DNA from: Caldicoprobacter algeriensis
GTDB taxonomy: Bacteria; Bacillota; Clostridia; Caldicoprobacterales; Caldicoprobacteraceae
DNA length: 64,000 nt
Reading direction: 5' to 3'
NCBI RefSeq assembly: GCF_023838525.1
Contig: NZ_JAHUQD010000004.1
Span: forward strand, 62,001-126,000
Position numbers and translations under genes: made by a program. Under the pieces are notes generated by a model. It worked only from the letters and a program-made list of their open reading frames with translations. It was not told the origin of the DNA and ran no database searches. This document shows, piece by piece, positions 32,991-42,739 of the stretch (positions within the stretch are counted from its first letter, which is position 1; the number at the start of each line of letters is the position of its first letter).

Positions 32991-33448
32991 ATGTTTTTCA
33001 GCTCCTTTTCAAACCTCGAGTATCGGCCTCCCACCGCATCCACCGTTATCCTCCTTTTTTTACCATCTCCAGCAACTTCTATCCTCACCCTCACGTACTC
33101 CTCTGGACAAAGGTATTCCAGGCGCTCAGGCCATTCCACTATGGACACGCCATCGCCGTAAAAAAACTCCTCATATCCCAGGTCCAGAACCTCATCCGGC
33201 CCGCACAACCGGTACAGGTCAAAGTGAAAAACAGGCACCCTGCCCTCATACCTGTGCATCAGGGTATAAGTGGGGCTGGTTACCACATCCTTGGCACCCA
33301 GTCCCTGAACAAGCCCTCTGGTCAGCACGGTCTTGCCGGCTCCCAAATCCCCGTACAAAAGCACAATATCCCCTGCTTCAAGCAGCTTGCCCATCTTTAT
33401 GCCAAGTTCCATCGTTTCCTGCTCTGAATGCGTTACAAACACTGCCAT
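32987..33448 (-). CDS. tsaE: t6A biosynthesis ATPase TsaE
   Basis: 153 residues with Walker A GDLGAGKTVLTRG, SPTYTLMHRYEG, HFDLYRL and the WPERLEYL region. TsaE is the P-loop ATPase that drives the TsaB-TsaD cycle. It is first in a tsaE-tsaB-rimI-DUF1461 operon. Confidence 0.95.
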   Translation of the reverse strand: MAVFVTHSEQETMELGIKMGKLLEAGDIVLLYGDLGAGKTVLTRGLVQGLGAKDVVTSPTYTLMHRYEGRVPVFHFDLYRLCGPDEVLDLGYEEFFYGDGVSIVEWPERLEYLCPEEYVRVRIEVAGDGKKRRITVDAVGGRYSRFEKELKNI

Positions 33449-33538
33449 AAGACACCATTCCTTGCAAAAATATTATCATGTCTTTATATTATAACCTTAA
33501 AAGGGCTGCATAACAAGAACAGGCCAAAACAAAAAATA

Positions 33539-33565
33539 ATCCCCCGCTTCATAGAGACGAGGGAT
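33539..33565 (-). terminator. Terminator of ribU
   Basis: Eight-bp stem with one mismatch (33539-33546 with 33558-33565), followed on the minus strand by TTATTTTTTG. Confidence 0.65.
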
Positions 33566-33584
33566 CATTACGTTTATGGCAGGC

Positions 33585-34199
33585 CTACCTGTGAAGAATT
33601 GGCGATACTTTTTTATATATGAACAGGGTAATTATGGATACCACCACGGCCTTTAGGACATTAAAGGGTATAACAGCGTACACTATATACGTCTTTAAGT
33701 CAACTATTGCCTTATTCGCCTGTGACATCATGTTCAATATGGCGTCCATGGAATACACCTTTGCATAGAGGGGGATTAACACATAGTAGTTGGCCAGTGA
33801 AGCCAGCAGGGTCATGGTCACGGTCCCCACTGCCATACCTATGACTGCTCCCTTTTTGGTCTTATTCGTCGAATACACCACAGCGGCCGGAACCACAAAT
33901 CCAATTCCCACGATGAAGTTGGCCAGGTTGCCAACACCACCGGTCTCGCTCTTAAAAAAGAAGTGAAGCAGGTTTTTGATGAACTCGATTATAATTCCTG
34001 TCACCGGTCCCATGGCAAACCCACCTACGAGGGCAGGTAGATCGCTCAAATCAAGCTTGAGAAACGATGGAAAAAGCGGCAGGGGAAACTCGGCAAACAC
34101 CATAAGCAAAAAGGCAATGGCTGAAAGCAATGAGATTTTGGTGATATCTCGAACTTTGAAATTTATCTTTGCACCGCTGTTACATTTTGTGTTGATCAT
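33585..34199 (-). CDS. ribU: Riboflavin ECF transporter S component
   Basis: 204 residues with about six hydrophobic segments: KISLLSAIAFLLMVFAEFPL, LDLSDLPALVGGFAMGPVTG and EFIKNLLHFFF. These are characteristic RibU blocks that shape the riboflavin site, and LDLSDLP is a hallmark. The upstream FMN riboswitch confirms the substrate. It needs the shared EcfA/EcfT module encoded elsewhere. GGGAGGAG precedes the ATG. Confidence 0.94.
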   Translation of the reverse strand: MINTKCNSGAKINFKVRDITKISLLSAIAFLLMVFAEFPLPLFPSFLKLDLSDLPALVGGFAMGPVTGIIIEFIKNLLHFFFKSETGGVGNLANFIVGIGFVVPAAVVYSTNKTKKGAVIGMAVGTVTMTLLASLANYYVLIPLYAKVYSMDAILNMMSQANKAIVDLKTYIVYAVIPFNVLKAVVVSIITLFIYKKVSPILHR

Positions 34200-34232
34200 A
34201 AGCCATTCTCCTCCCGTAATTTAAATTTAAAC

Positions 34233-34267
34233 TAAAAAAGCTCCCGAAACTATCATCGGGAGCTTTT
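34233..34267 (-). terminator. Riboswitch expression-platform terminator
   Basis: A stem of about 12 bp (AAAGCTCCCGA with its complement) is followed by T6 on the minus strand, between the FMN aptamer and ribU. FMN binding is expected to favour it. Confidence 0.85.
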
Positions 34268-34289
34268 TGTATGCGCAGGCACAACAACA

Positions 34290-34408
34290 CTATCTTCTCC
34301 CATCCAGACTGTAACTGTCGGCTCCGGAGTTTCACCGGATCGATCCCTCGCCGAGGGACTCGCGGGCTTTACCGCCGGTCGGGAATTTCACCCTGCCCCG
34401 AAGATAGT
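34290..34408 (-). ncRNA. FMN riboswitch (RFN element)
   Basis: On the minus strand this ~118-nt stretch carries the conserved RFN blocks TCGGGGCAGGGTGAAATTCC, GACCGGCGGTA, AGCCCGCGAG, GATCCGGTGAAACTCCGGA, GCCGACAGT and CTGGATGGGAGAAGATA, closed by the P1 helix CTATCTTC/GAAGATAG. It senses FMN and controls ribU by attenuation. Confidence 0.97.
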
Positions 34409-34444
34409 CGACCACTTCACAGCATATATTCAACTTTAATAATC

Positions 34445-34473
34445 ATTATAGTATATAAAAATGTATTTCGCAA
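34445..34473 (-). promoter_or_regulatory. Promoter of the FMN riboswitch-ribU unit
   Basis: Minus strand TTGCGA (34468-34473), a 17-bp spacer and TATAAT (34445-34450), about 37 bp upstream of the aptamer. Confidence 0.75.
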
Positions 34474-34500
34474 GCACTTTTTAAGGCACGGTTTTGCCAA

Positions 34501-35508
34501 TCATTCCAAGTGTTCAATCTCCGAAAATTCCACCATTCTTTTCTCTCTATACGATATATATGCCGCTTCCATAAGTTCAGTCAGCTGCACCCCATCCTCG
34601 ACTCCGAAGTGAATCTCTGAACCCCTTAAGATGCCATTTACCCACTGCTGTATAGGACTGGGCAAAGGCTCGGGAAGCTTGAATGGCGACACCCACCCCG
34701 AAATTTTGGCTGTAAGATCATCGGATATAACCTTAACCCCGTTTTCTGGCCCTCCTATAAAAAGGCTTCCTTTTGTGCCGTAAAGCTCCAACGAAAAAGG
34801 ACTGCTCTTAGACACAAAACTCGTCTCAGCAACAGCTATTGCACCGTTTTCGAATTCTATAACGCACACCGCGTTGTCCTCTACCGGCTTATCGGTAAAG
34901 CTGTTAAACATGGACGTTATGCGCGAAGGTTTCCCTAATATCCATCTGCAAAGATACATGGGGTGAGCACCCAAATCGATCATTGCCCCTCCACCACATT
35001 GCACGGGGTCATAGAAATGCTGCGGCAACCAATTACTCGAAGCGCCATCATGGGCGTTGCGCACCCTCATCAGCGTAATGTCGCCCAGAAGCTTTTCATC
35101 TACCACTTTTTTGGCAAAAAGGTTGGCAGGCCTCGTCCTGTGAGGAAATGATATACAGAATTTGACCCCCGATTCCTTTACGGCCTTTGCAATGCTTTCA
35201 GCTTCTTTTGTCGTAATAGCCATGACTTTTTCGGTAAAGATGTGTTTTCCCGCCCTGGCAGCCGCGATCATAATTTCCGGGTGCATGTTTGTGGGGGCAT
35301 TTACGCATACCGCATCCACATCCTCCCTTGTAAGAAGGGTATCAAGGTCTGATACAAATTCTACCCCCAATTCCTCTGCCCATTGTTTTCCCCTGCTTTG
35401 GTCCTCATCCCACACCGCAGTGATAACCACATCGGGCAACGACCTTAATTCATTGGCATACCCAGTTGCATGCACATGCCAACGGCTGAGCATCGCCACC
35501 CTCAACAT
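34501..35508 (-). CDS. Gfo/Idh/MocA family oxidoreductase
   Basis: 335 residues. The Rossmann N-terminus (RVAMLSRWHVHATGYANEL) is unusual for the family in lacking a clear GxGxxG. HIFTEKVMAITTKEAESIA carries the EKP-like motif as EKV. The C-terminal alpha/beta domain has GGGAMIDLGAHPMYLCRWILG, with the family Asp and His. It would oxidise or reduce a sugar or cyclitol with NAD(P). The following minus-strand gene is an amidohydrolase 80 bp upstream on the map; a shared pathway is possible but unproven. Confidence 0.87.
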   Translation of the reverse strand: MLRVAMLSRWHVHATGYANELRSLPDVVITAVWDEDQSRGKQWAEELGVEFVSDLDTLLTREDVDAVCVNAPTNMHPEIMIAAARAGKHIFTEKVMAITTKEAESIAKAVKESGVKFCISFPHRTRPANLFAKKVVDEKLLGDITLMRVRNAHDGASSNWLPQHFYDPVQCGGGAMIDLGAHPMYLCRWILGKPSRITSMFNSFTDKPVEDNAVCVIEFENGAIAVAETSFVSKSSPFSLELYGTKGSLFIGGPENGVKVISDDLTAKISGWVSPFKLPEPLPSPIQQWVNGILRGSEIHFGVEDGVQLTELMEAAYISYREKRMVEFSEIEHLE

Positions 35509-35589
35509 TGCTTTATACCCCCCATATAATTAATTGTTCAATACTGGCATAATAGCCTTATTCATAACAGCCTTATTATGCTTCCTGTC

Positions 35590-36753
35590 TTACTCTCTCT
35601 TGAACACCAGATTGCCATCGATGAATACCCACTGCGTCCTGGAACGCACATCCAGGGGATGGCCGTCAAATATCACCATGTCGGCATCCTTGCCTTCCTC
35701 CAGGCTTCCCACCCTGTCATCCAAACCGGTTATCTGGGCAGGATATATGGTTATGGCCTTCAAGGCCTCCATCTCATCCATCCCTTCCCGCACAGCTATG
35801 GAAGCGCAAACCGGCAGATACTGTATAGGGATTACCGGGTGATCGGTCATAATGGCCACTTTAAGCCCCGCTTTGGATAGAATAGCAGGCGCTTTAAAGG
35901 TAAGGTTTCTGAGCTCCACCTTGCTGCGCTCTGTAAGCAATGGCCCCACAATGACCTTTGCCTTCTCTTCCAGCAAGAAATCGACTATCCTGTGGCCTTC
36001 AGTACAGTGATCCAGCGTAAAATCCACATTGAACTCTTTGGCGATCCTTATGGCCGTCAATATATCGTCGGCTCGGTGGGCATGGATCTTAAGCGGTATC
36101 TCTCGGTTCAAAACCTTAACCAGTATCTCCATCTTAAGGTCTCTATCTGGCATTTTATCAGGATTTTTCTGCCCCAGCTCCAGTTTGCGCTTGTATTCCT
36201 GCGCTTGAATCAATGCCTGCCGCAATATGGCGGCGGTAGCCATTCTGGTAGAAGGAGCTTTATGCTGCCCACCGTATACCCGTTTAGGATTCTCGCCAAA
36301 GGCTACCTTCAGCGCCAGAGGCGCCTTGATGACCATGTCATCCACCCTGCGCCCGTAAGTCTTGAGAGCCGCAAACTGTCCGCCTATGACATTAGCGCTT
36401 CCCGGCCCGGTAACCACAGTAGTAATCCCATGCTCTCTGGCCTCACGAAAGCTGTTATCTTCCGGGTTTATGCCGTCGATGGCTCTAAGATGCGGAGTGA
36501 CGGGATCTGTCATCTCGTTCCCGTCGGCACCTTCAAATCCTATCCCATCCTCCCACATTCCTATATGGCAGTGGGCATCCACGATTCCCGGCATGACCCA
36601 CATTTCCTGCGCATCGATTACCTCGAAGTTTTCGGGCGGATCTATATGTTCTGCTACTTTCTTGATCTTGGTCCCCTCAATCAATATATCCCCTCTATCG
36701 TAGTTTTTGCCAGCCATAGTAAGTATCCTGCCATTTTTGATAAGCACATTCAT
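35590..36753 (-). CDS. Metal-dependent amidohydrolase
   Basis: 387 residues of the amidohydrolase superfamily. Metal ligands are visible as VDAHCHIGMW (HxH) near residue 60, KIHAHRADDI, TLDHCTEGH and the catalytic Asp in IMTDHPV. The N-terminal beta domain is MNVLIKNGRILTMAGK and the C-terminal one closes with GSLEEGKDADMVIFDGHPLD. The layout is that of imidazolonepropionase/prolidase-like subfamily members; the substrate cannot be named. The ATG at 36753 has GGGGGAGGAG upstream and is preferred to the start at 36786. Confidence 0.87.
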   Translation of the reverse strand: MNVLIKNGRILTMAGKNYDRGDILIEGTKIKKVAEHIDPPENFEVIDAQEMWVMPGIVDAHCHIGMWEDGIGFEGADGNEMTDPVTPHLRAIDGINPEDNSFREAREHGITTVVTGPGSANVIGGQFAALKTYGRRVDDMVIKAPLALKVAFGENPKRVYGGQHKAPSTRMATAAILRQALIQAQEYKRKLELGQKNPDKMPDRDLKMEILVKVLNREIPLKIHAHRADDILTAIRIAKEFNVDFTLDHCTEGHRIVDFLLEEKAKVIVGPLLTERSKVELRNLTFKAPAILSKAGLKVAIMTDHPVIPIQYLPVCASIAVREGMDEMEALKAITIYPAQITGLDDRVGSLEEGKDADMVIFDGHPLDVRSRTQWVFIDGNLVFKRE

Positions 36754-36962
36754 TTTATCTCCTCCCCCAAATTTATAACCTGGCAACTATCTGCCACGCT
36801 GAAATTTGTCCTCTAAATTCAATATATTTTTCACAAATTTACGTCTGCTCAACTTTATCAGCAAAACGCATAGACTAGCCCTTCAGTCAGAGGTTTAGAG
36901 CACAAAACCGTTCAGGCAAATACAGCTAGCTTAAACGCCGCCTTCCTCCAAAAATTTAAACT

Positions 36963-37628
36963 CTATATAAGCCCGTGGTCAGCGAAGCTAAAGTATTTGC
37001 CATCGGCCACGATGATGTGATCCAATACCTTTATGGATATGGTTTCAAGGGCAGCGGCTATCTTACGCGTAACATTTAAGTCCGCTTGCGAAGGCTCCAG
37101 CGACCCACCGGGATGATTATGTGCCAGGATGACGCTGTGCGCCTGATGCCGCAGTGCAGCCTCAACAATCAACCTGGGATATACCGGCGCCTGGTCAATT
37201 GTCCCCTCATGAACCAGGCAAGGGTGATTGACCCTGTTTTGGGCATCCAGGCACACCACATAGAAGGCCTCATACAGCCTGCCAGAAAACAGCGCAACCA
37301 AATACTCTCCCGCCTTGGCCGTGCTATTTAGTTGAGGCTTTTTGCCCCATTTATCTTTAAAATAAATCCTGGCCAGGGATGGTATAAGCGTCAACAGCAC
37401 AGCGGAATTCTTGCCAATACCAGGAACGGACATCAAATCAGCTGGATCGGCTTCAAACACCGCCGATAAAGAACCATACCTTTTCAGCAAAGCATGAGCC
37501 AGTTCGTTGGTATCTTTCCTGGGCACCGAATAAAACAGCAGAAGTTCCAAAATTTGATGAGGCTCAAAGCTGTCCAGCCCCTCGCTCAAGAATCTATTCC
37601 TAACCCTCTCCCTGTGTCCCTCATGCAC
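36963..37628 (-). CDS. radC: RadC family JAB/MPN protein
   Basis: About 221 residues. The N-terminal helix-hairpin-helix region (HQILELLLFYSVPRKDTNEL, DLMSVPGIGKNSAVLL) is followed by a JAB domain with EGTIDQAPVYPR and the metalloprotease-like HSVILAHNHPGGSLEPSQAD. The true role of RadC proteins is unsettled. I prefer the GTG at 37628 (VHEGHRERVR), which matches the usual MHEGHRE start and has GGGTGG upstream; the open frame extends to 37697. Confidence 0.9.
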   Translation of the reverse strand: MHEGHRERVRNRFLSEGLDSFEPHQILELLLFYSVPRKDTNELAHALLKRYGSLSAVFEADPADLMSVPGIGKNSAVLLTLIPSLARIYFKDKWGKKPQLNSTAKAGEYLVALFSGRLYEAFYVVCLDAQNRVNHPCLVHEGTIDQAPVYPRLIVEAALRHQAHSVILAHNHPGGSLEPSQADLNVTRKIAAALETISIKVLDHIIVADGKYFSFADHGLI

Positions 37629-37708
37629 CGGTACCACCCGTCCAAAAAATAGTCGTGTAAAACGCCTGTCAACAGCCCTTTGCAGGCAAAAACTCAAGCA
37701 GCGCCAAT

Positions 37709-38542
37709 CTAGACGGCATTAAGAAAGTCGTTTATAAACCCGGGCAACACAAAGCATGCATGAAACAGATCTTTAGTAAAATATCGCGTGTTCAATCCCT
37801 GTGCCCGGCTTAAATCAGCTGCTGAATAATGATACGCATTAGAAGCCATTGTAAAGCTCCACAGCCCGCTTGGATAAGTAGGAATACACGCCAAATACGG
37901 ATTGACGCATTTAAATAGGCTGCTCAATAGGTCTTTTACTCTTTTCATGACGTCCTTATTGTAAAAAGGCGATTCTGACTGGACATTTAAAATCCCATCT
38001 GGTTTCAAAGCCTTCAAGCAATCGCTGTAAAATTGATATTCAAACAGCTGTACCGCCGGCCCTACGGGATCTGAAGAATCCACTATTATCACATCGTATT
38101 CCTGTTTTTTAGATTTAATAAACTCAAGGCCGTCCTGTATAAACAATTTAAACCGCGGATCGTCAAAAGCAGAAGCGTTCTCCGGGAAAAACTTGCGTAC
38201 GGCATCAATCACTTCTCCATCGATCTCAACCATGTGCACCTCTTCAACCTCTTTGTGTTTGAGCACCTCTCGCGCCGCTCCCCCATCTCCCCCTCCTATT
38301 ATGAGCACCCGCTTGGGAGAAGGATGGGTCAGCAATGGAACATGGGCAATCATCTCATTATAGATGAATTCATCCTTCTCTGTAATCTGAATGGCGTTGT
38401 CTAGAATAAGGGCACGTCCATAATCCTCCAGTTCCAGCACCTGCAACCTTTGATACCTGGTTTGTCGTTCATGCAGTACCTTCTTTACCTTCCAATGGAG
38501 CTTGTATCCTGGCGTCTCCTTTTCAACATACCAAATACTCAC
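37709..38542 (-). CDS. speE: Polyamine aminopropyltransferase (spermidine synthase)
   Basis: 277 residues: the N-terminal beta-hairpin domain (WYVEKETPGYKLHWKVKKVL, YGRALILDNAIQITEKDEFIYNEM) and a Rossmann methyltransferase-like core with VLIIGGGDGGAAREVLKH, VEIDGEVIDAVRKFFPE and the active-site DVIIVDSSDPVGPA. It transfers aminopropyl from decarboxylated SAM to putrescine. The GTG start overlaps the fur stop by 4 nt. Confidence 0.95.
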   Translation of the reverse strand: MSIWYVEKETPGYKLHWKVKKVLHERQTRYQRLQVLELEDYGRALILDNAIQITEKDEFIYNEMIAHVPLLTHPSPKRVLIIGGGDGGAAREVLKHKEVEEVHMVEIDGEVIDAVRKFFPENASAFDDPRFKLFIQDGLEFIKSKKQEYDVIIVDSSDPVGPAVQLFEYQFYSDCLKALKPDGILNVQSESPFYNKDVMKRVKDLLSSLFKCVNPYLACIPTYPSGLWSFTMASNAYHYSAADLSRAQGLNTRYFTKDLFHACFVLPGFINDFLNAV

Positions 38543-38991
38543 TCCCTCTCTCTCCTCCTTTCGTCATCCAACAATTTGGTCCGTACGCATTCCTCGCAAA
38601 ATCCAAATATCTCAAAGCTGTGGTCGATTGGGACAAACCCCTCCTTCATTGGCATGTCCCCAAGGGGACAATATTCCACACACTGTACTTTACCACAGCC
38701 CTTGCAAATCAAATGGTGATGATGTCCACCATCAATCAGTTCGTAATAAGCAGCGCCCTGATCAAATGTTATCTTGCGCACTATGCCCTCCTGCACAAGC
38801 ATATCGAGGTTCCTGTACACGGTAGAAAAGTTGATACCAGGATTTATCTCCACGACCTTCTCGAAGATATGCTGCGCTGTAGCCAAGGGCCTTTCCAGCT
38901 CCATGAATACATCCAGTATGGCCTGGCGCTGCTTGGTAAGCTTATATCCCCGCTGCTTAAGCTGCTCGACAAATTCATTTTTGTTTTGCAT
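38539..38991 (-). CDS. Fur family metalloregulator (Fur/PerR/Zur type)
   Basis: 150 residues. The winged helix contains LKQRGYKLTKQRQAILDVF and INFSTVYRNLDMLVQEGIVRK. The dimer domain has the regulatory-site HHHHLICKGCGKVQC, and a structural zinc site is suggested by CKGC and CEEC. Fur, PerR and Zur cannot be separated by eye. The ATG at 38991 follows AAAGGGG; the start at 39027 is less likely. It is co-translated with speE. Confidence 0.9.
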   Translation of the reverse strand: MQNKNEFVEQLKQRGYKLTKQRQAILDVFMELERPLATAQHIFEKVVEINPGINFSTVYRNLDMLVQEGIVRKITFDQGAAYYELIDGGHHHHLICKGCGKVQCVEYCPLGDMPMKEGFVPIDHSFEIFGFCEECVRTKLLDDERRRERE

Positions 38992-39051
38992 CCACAAAAC
39001 CCCTTTGCCCAATTTCCAAGCCGTCATAAATACAAAAGCCCTTTTATATGC

Positions 39052-39951
39052 CTATATGTGCGACACCTCCACACCGCTTCTGCAAAAGTCAACCATCCGT
39101 ATCTCCCATCTTTCTTGAAAAGCCGAAACCGCTTCCTTCATTTTATCGATAAAAGTTACATTCCCTTCATCCAAAATGGCGACAATAGTGGGACCTGCCC
39201 CGCTTAAAAATACGCCCTTTGCACCCCATTTGCCGGCATAAAAAAATATGTCGTCCCAATGAGGAATCAGGGCTTTTCTGTAAGGCTGATGCAACCTGTC
39301 CTGCGTAGCAACCGCAAGCATCTCCGACCTCCCGGTCAAAAATGATGCAACCAAAATGGCCGTACGGCTTATGTTAAACACAACATCCTTGAGCGGTATG
39401 GCGTCGGGGAGTACCTGCCTGGCTTTGGCAGTGCTCAACTCAAAATCGGGTATCATAACCGCCAGCTTTATCCCTGGCGGGGGATCCATTTTTACATATA
39501 AAACCTCATCGCCTTCCAAACAGGCTGCCGCCATCCCGCCCACCAGAGCAGGGACCACGTTGTCAGGGTGCCCATCAACCTGAACAGCCAGCTTCATCAG
39601 TTCGTGCAAGCCCAGCCTAAATCCACTCAGAGCATTGGCGGCAACCATACCACCTACAATACATGCAGCGCTGCTCCCCAATCCCCGGGCAACAGGGATA
39701 TCGTTGGTCAGGGTCATCCGTATGCCTTTAGGGCGGTAGCACACCTCATCGAAAACCTTCTGCATAGAGGAATACACCAGGTTGGTATGGTCGCGGGGCA
39801 CCTCATGGCAGCCTTGCCCCACCACCTCTATGTATAATCCTTCATCGCATTCTTCCACTTCTATAGTGTTGTATATATCAATCGCTATCCCCAAACAATC
39901 AAAACCCGGTCCAATATTGGCTGTAGTAGCTGGTACTTTAACCCTTACCAC
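39052..39951 (-). CDS. thrB: Homoserine kinase
   Basis: 299 residues of the GHMP kinase family: the N-terminal VKVPATTANIGPGFDCLGIA, the ATP loop PVARGLGSSAACIVGG, HPDNVVPALVGG and the C-terminal GVFLSGAGPTIVAI. It phosphorylates homoserine for threonine synthesis. The GTG at 39951 with AGGAGG upstream gives the standard length; the open frame runs on to 40101 without a ribosome site. Confidence 0.94.
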   Translation of the reverse strand: MVRVKVPATTANIGPGFDCLGIAIDIYNTIEVEECDEGLYIEVVGQGCHEVPRDHTNLVYSSMQKVFDEVCYRPKGIRMTLTNDIPVARGLGSSAACIVGGMVAANALSGFRLGLHELMKLAVQVDGHPDNVVPALVGGMAAACLEGDEVLYVKMDPPPGIKLAVMIPDFELSTAKARQVLPDAIPLKDVVFNISRTAILVASFLTGRSEMLAVATQDRLHQPYRKALIPHWDDIFFYAGKWGAKGVFLSGAGPTIVAILDEGNVTFIDKMKEAVSAFQERWEIRMVDFCRSGVEVSHI

Positions 39952-40068
39952 ATACTTTTCCTCCTGTTTGAATGCTTTCCCTTTCTTTAGGAAATTGTAC
40001 CACAATTTTAACTGCGCTACAACCTTTATCGCCCCTTTGTACATTGCAAAATATTCAAAATAAAGAAA

Positions 40069-40107
40069 AAGGGGAGGGGGCCAGAATATAGCCGGCCTCA
40101 TCCCCTT
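40069..40107 (-). terminator. Terminator of the pgm-HAD operon
   Basis: A 14-bp stem with two mismatches (40069-40082 with 40094-40107), followed on the minus strand by TTTTTCTTTATTTT. Confidence 0.75.
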
Positions 40108-40161
40108 CTATCATTTTGGAAACTATCAAGCACGCACGCTATGCAAAACATTCCCATTTTA

Positions 40162-40905
40162 TCAAGCACCTTGATGCTTACCAGCAGCAGGCAGCTGCTT
40201 TACAAATTCATAAAAATCCTCATATGACCCTTTATAGGTACACTCAATAGGCTCATCGGTCCTGTGTATCAGGTAATCGGTAATCAAAAAGGTCTTCATG
40301 CCAAGGGAAGCGGCCACAAGGTCCTCCTGCACATCATTCCCAACCATTATGCACTGATGAGGGTGTTTGCCGATATCCCTTAAAACCTCCTGATAAAAGC
40401 CTACATTGGGCTTGCAAAATCGGTTATTTTCATAACATGAGATATATATAAAATCCCCCGGCTTAAATCCTGCCCATTGAATTCGATGGACAATAGCCTT
40501 TTTGGGAAAAAGGGGGTTTGTGGCTATGGCCACGTCATACCCCTTTTCTTTCAATATGCGCACGCTCTCCCTCATGAAAGGCACATCCCTCACGCACTGT
40601 CGAGTGTTTAAAAAACCCTCATCATAAAAAGCATCAAACCTGTCTTTATATATGTGAATCTTGTCCTCTCCCACCAGCTTGGCAAAGCTCTCTACAAACA
40701 CCTCTCCATTGGTCCGCTGCCCGGTGTTGTTGATCATGTCCTTTGTAGCTGCCCATACATATTTGACCAGGCGTTCGGGCTCTATCAAATCGCTGAATAC
40801 CTTTGACATTTCCTTAAAATACAGCTCGGTAAACTCATCTATATCCATGGGAAGCAGGGTCCCATCAAGGTCAAACAGAAAAGTGTCGACCCCCCTCAAA
40901 TTCAT
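40162..40905 (-). CDS. HAD superfamily hydrolase
   Basis: 247 residues with motif I FLFDLDGTLLP, motif II ATNP, a Lys in the KPNVGFYQEVL region and motif III MVGNDVQEDLVAA. The cap lies between motifs I and II (C1 type). It is a phosphatase of unknown substrate. It starts six bases after the phosphoglucomutase stop with AAGGAGGG, so the two are co-transcribed. Confidence 0.88.
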   Translation of the reverse strand: MNLRGVDTFLFDLDGTLLPMDIDEFTELYFKEMSKVFSDLIEPERLVKYVWAATKDMINNTGQRTNGEVFVESFAKLVGEDKIHIYKDRFDAFYDEGFLNTRQCVRDVPFMRESVRILKEKGYDVAIATNPLFPKKAIVHRIQWAGFKPGDFIYISCYENNRFCKPNVGFYQEVLRDIGKHPHQCIMVGNDVQEDLVAASLGMKTFLITDYLIHRTDEPIECTYKGSYEDFYEFVKQLPAAGKHQGA

Positions 40906-40911
40906 CCCTCC

Positions 40912-42642
40912 TTACCCCACCCTGGCCATCACTCCATACACCAGCCTGTTCATCTTGTCTTCAGCATCTTTCAGGCTTTTGCCTACAGTGGAAAAATAAA
41001 ACTTTATCTTGGGCTCGGTGCCAGAAGGCCTGACAGCAAACCACGAGCCATCGGCCAGGGTATAGCGCAACACGTCAGAGGGTTGAGACATGGCTATGGG
41101 CAAAATCTTACCCTCATCTACGTGATAAGCCTTTAAATCCTTGTAATCCTTAATAACAGTAACCTTTACTCCTCCCACATCGAAGGGCGGGTTTGCACGG
41201 AAGTCCTCCATGATGGCCTTTATCCTTTCCATACCTTCCTTGCCCTCAAGATATACGGATTTCTGCGTCTCATGATAATATCCAAACCTTTCCCACAGCT
41301 CTACCAAACCATCATACAGCGTCATACCCCTCGATTTATAATAAGCGGCCATCTCACAAGCCAGCATAGAGGCTATAACGCCGTCCTTGTCCCTCACAAA
41401 ATCGCCTGCCAGGTAACCATAGCTCTCCTCATATCCAAATAAAAACACCTTATCGCCCGTCTCCTCGAATTCCTTGATCTTCTCGCCTATAAATTTAAAG
41501 CCGGTATAAGTATCCACCGTCTCAATCCCATATGACTTGGCAATCTCTCGGCCCATCTCGCTGGTCACAATGGTCTTGATTATGGCTCCGTTGTGCGGCA
41601 GCCTACCTGCCCTTTGTAGTGACCCAAGCACGTAGTTGACCAATAATGCCCCCAGCTGATTGCCGGTCAGCACCACATATTTGCCCTCTCCATCCTTCAC
41701 CACAACCCCCAATCTATCGCTATCGGGGTCAGTACCTATTATTATGTCAGCATCGTGTTTTTTGGCAAGCTCTATAGCCAAAGCAAAAGCTTCCGGTTCC
41801 TCGGGGTTAGGATATTTTACGGTGCGAAATTCAGGGTCAGGCAACTCCTGCTCTGGAACCACTATGACGTTTTTAAACCCCAGCTCCCCAAGCACACGCC
41901 TTACCGGCTTGTTGCCGGTTCCATGCAGTGGGGTATAAACGATCTTGAGCTCCTTACCAACCTCTTTAACCAGCTCCTTATTTATGCAGAGCTGCTTTAC
42001 CCTCTCGATATAGCGGCTTAGCACATCTTCTCCTATGATGTGGAAAAGCCCCCGGGCCTCAGCCTCTTCCCTGGTGATGGTTTTGATGTCCTCAAAGCGC
42101 TCTACGGCATAAACTTCTTTTATGATTTCCTCAGAACGGCTGGGAGGCACCTGTCCCCCATCCTCCCAGTACACCTTGTAGCCATTGTAAGCGGGGGGGT
42201 TATGGCTGGCCGTTATGACCACCCCAGCAATTGCACCCAGCTCCCTTACGCTAAACGACAGCACCGGAGTAGGCTGCAGCTCATCATATAGATAAGTTTT
42301 AATCCCGTTGGCGTTCAAGACCAGCGCCGTCTCCAGCGCAAACTCCTTTGACATCCTCCTGGAGTCATAGGCAATCACGACGCCTCTGTTCATGGCTTGT
42401 GGCCCTTGTTTCTTTATATAATTGGCCAGACCCTGGGTGGCCCTGCCGACGGTATACTTGTTCATCCGGTTGGACCCCGCACCTATAATCCCACGGAGCC
42501 CGCCAGTGCCAAACTCCAAATCCTTGTAAAATCGATCCTCCAGCTCCTTTTCATCGTGGGCTATGGCCGCCAATTCTTCCTTGGTTGCTTTATCTATTAC
42601 AGGGCTTTCCATCCACAGCCTATACCTCTCTCTGTAATCCAT
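40912..42642 (-). CDS. Phosphoglucomutase / phosphomannomutase
   Basis: 576 residues, the size of the PgcA-type phosphohexomutases. The phosphoserine loop is VVITASHNPPAYNGYK, the metal loop GTDPDSDRLG, the sugar-binding loop FGYEESYGYL and the phosphate-binding end RPSGTEPKIKFYF. It interconverts glucose-6-phosphate and glucose-1-phosphate and so feeds galU and glycogen synthesis encoded nearby. Confidence 0.95.
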   Translation of the reverse strand: MDYRERYRLWMESPVIDKATKEELAAIAHDEKELEDRFYKDLEFGTGGLRGIIGAGSNRMNKYTVGRATQGLANYIKKQGPQAMNRGVVIAYDSRRMSKEFALETALVLNANGIKTYLYDELQPTPVLSFSVRELGAIAGVVITASHNPPAYNGYKVYWEDGGQVPPSRSEEIIKEVYAVERFEDIKTITREEAEARGLFHIIGEDVLSRYIERVKQLCINKELVKEVGKELKIVYTPLHGTGNKPVRRVLGELGFKNVIVVPEQELPDPEFRTVKYPNPEEPEAFALAIELAKKHDADIIIGTDPDSDRLGVVVKDGEGKYVVLTGNQLGALLVNYVLGSLQRAGRLPHNGAIIKTIVTSEMGREIAKSYGIETVDTYTGFKFIGEKIKEFEETGDKVFLFGYEESYGYLAGDFVRDKDGVIASMLACEMAAYYKSRGMTLYDGLVELWERFGYYHETQKSVYLEGKEGMERIKAIMEDFRANPPFDVGGVKVTVIKDYKDLKAYHVDEGKILPIAMSQPSDVLRYTLADGSWFAVRPSGTEPKIKFYFSTVGKSLKDAEDKMNRLVYGVMARVG

Positions 42643-42739
42643 CCAAACTCCCTCCCTTTCTTCTAGCGTATTTCATAAGTTACCGGTTTTATTGTTCAAC
42701 AAGCAAGAAAGTTTTATTTATGTAAGCCATGCACATGGT